Positions 63,372 to 64,000 of a stretch of 64,000 nucleotides of DNA are shown one piece after another. Each line of letters starts with the position of its first letter. Within the stretch, counting starts at the first letter, position 1. Below the pieces are notes generated by a model. It saw only the letters and a program-made list of their open reading frames with translations, did not search any database and was not told where the DNA came from. Origin of the DNA: Chryseobacterium sp. PMSZPI (GTDB lineage: Bacteria; Bacteroidota; Bacteroidia; Flavobacteriales; Weeksellaceae); assembly GCF_002835665.1 (NCBI RefSeq), contig NZ_PIZV01000077.1:42856-106855 (forward strand). Direction: 5' to 3'. Position numbers and translations under genes: made by a program.

Positions 63372-63723
63372 AATTTCAAAAATATTTAGTAAGATATTGC
63401 CCATTTATTGGGCATTTCTTACTTATATGCTTCTCAAGCCGGGCGAAGAGAATCATGAGTACTGGTTCATGTTTTCAGGTATTGATAAAGTGCTTCACTT
63501 GAGCATATTTGCAGCCTTGGGATTTTGTTTCATTGCTACATTTCCTAAAATCAAATTTTCATATTTTTTTCAAATTATCCTTATATATGCATTCCTTACC
63601 GAAATTCTTCAGGAAGAAATGGGATTAGGAAGATCAATGGAAACTTTGGATATAGTAGCTGATGCTATTGGCTGTCTTATTGGATATTTTACCTATAAGC
63701 TATTAATCAAACGTTTTTTCTAG
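63364..63723 (+). CDS. VanZ family membrane protein
   Basis: The 119-aa protein is read from a TTG at 63364 that overlaps the last 8 bases of gcvH; ATG options further upstream would lie deep inside gcvH. Four hydrophobic helices are visible, with [14 protein letters not shown] and the VanZ-like [25 protein letters not shown], cut at its core. The family is linked loosely to glycopeptide resistance but its normal role is unknown. This gcvH-VanZ order is common in Flavobacteriia. Confidence 0.8.
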   Translation: MDKISKIFSKILPIYWAFLTYMLLKPGEENHEYWFMFSGIDKVLHLSIFAALGFCFIATFPKIKFSYFFQIILIYAFLTEILQEEMGLGRSMETLDIVADAIGCLIGYFTYKLLIKRFF

Positions 63724-63759
63724 TCACGGTTCTAGATTATTATAAGCTTGATGCTTCAC

Positions 63760-63940
63760 ATTTTTTTCACACTCTGGGACTCTCAAACTCTCTAACTTTT
63801 TTCGGAGCTTCATCCCGCTATCCACTCATACTCCTCGCTCCGACGCGCATCCCCTCCAACTCTCCAACCCTCAAACCCTCCTGCTCTCCCACGCTCCAAC
63901 CCCCAGCTGCGGGGTAACCGTTTCTATGGTAAGTTTACAT
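63760..63940. repeat. Pyrimidine-rich tandem words and a CGGAGC repeat
   Basis: The last 277 bases hold no gene. CTCTCAAACTCTCTAAC and CTCCAACTCTCCAACC-like words repeat with about 10-base spacing. Between them lies CGGAGCTTCATCCCGCTATC and later CTGCGGGGTAACCG, which look like the two ends of a repeat common in this genus. The C-rich base use differs sharply from the rest of the window. It continues to, or past, the window edge. Confidence 0.55.
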
Positions 63941-64000
63941 TACTTAAAATACTTGAATAAATTAGTGTAAAAATTAAACCTAAAGAGTAAAAGCAGCAGG

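Noticed and set aside
1..64000. CRISPR array or rRNA operon
   Set aside because: No regularly spaced repeat-spacer pattern, Cas gene or rRNA sequence is visible; the repeats found are intergenic hairpins.

Overview
This is a low-GC chromosomal stretch from a flavobacterium, most likely Chryseobacterium or a close relative in the Weeksellaceae. The evidence is the type IX secretion protein SprA, a type IX sorting-domain protein, promoters of the TTTG-N17-19-TAnnTTTG kind, A-rich start regions without strong Shine-Dalgarno sites, a maltoporin-like porin and a COQ4-like protein. No species can be assigned from the sequence alone.

Bases 1-14851 hold a phenylacetate degradation operon on the plus strand: paaK (cut by the window edge), paaE-A-B-C-D, paaG, paaH, paaI, paaJ, paaY and paaZ. 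PaaK makes phenylacetyl-CoA. PaaA/B/C/E (with PaaD for maturation) form the ring epoxide. PaaG isomerises it to the oxepin and PaaZ opens and oxidises the ring. PaaG/H/J run the beta-oxidation-like steps, and PaaI/PaaY hydrolyse dead-end thioesters. Extra genes sit inside: a 103-aa unknown, a DUF6624 protein, a secreted esterase and a frameshifted four-helix-bundle (23S rRNA IVP family) gene. Many gaps carry hairpin-forming repeats of several families. PaaZ has an extra C-terminal DUF1569/DinB-like domain. A perfect terminator closes the operon.

Bases 14869-20475 are an accessory block: a REP-associated (IS200-like) transposase with its palindromes, a SMI1/KNR4 protein, a CPBP membrane protease, a SMUG2-like DNA glycosylase (DUF4918) and a helicase with two C-terminal membrane spans.

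Bases 20674-34435 hold an enoyl-CoA hydratase, a small regulator with a duplicated palindromic operator that links a membrane protein to a metallophosphoesterase/COQ4/DUF4173 unit, two lipoproteins, FKBP isomerase, Dtd, a Rieske-like lipoprotein without cluster ligands, GreA, a HIT protein, ClpX, a type IX cargo protein and a TlpA-like thioredoxin. A CAT-anticodon tRNA follows.

Bases 34906-43490 hold two export or redox units. The first is an uncharacterised soluble protein paired with a CxxCH haem lipoprotein. The second is a minus-strand cassette that looks like a disulfide peptide system: a VKOR-thioredoxin fusion, a previously uncalled 48-codon peptide ending in two cysteines, a C39-peptidase ABC exporter and a HlyD adaptor. 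This cassette is my best candidate for an undescribed system.

Bases 44141-63723 hold a candidate small RNA, a DUF3810 metalloprotease-like protein, a sugar MFS transporter, a PlsC acyltransferase, GtrA, a BadF-type kinase, malic enzyme, a LamB-like porin, RuvA, SprA, a tail-fibre-like protein, GcvH and VanZ. The last 280 bases are a repeat-rich tail.
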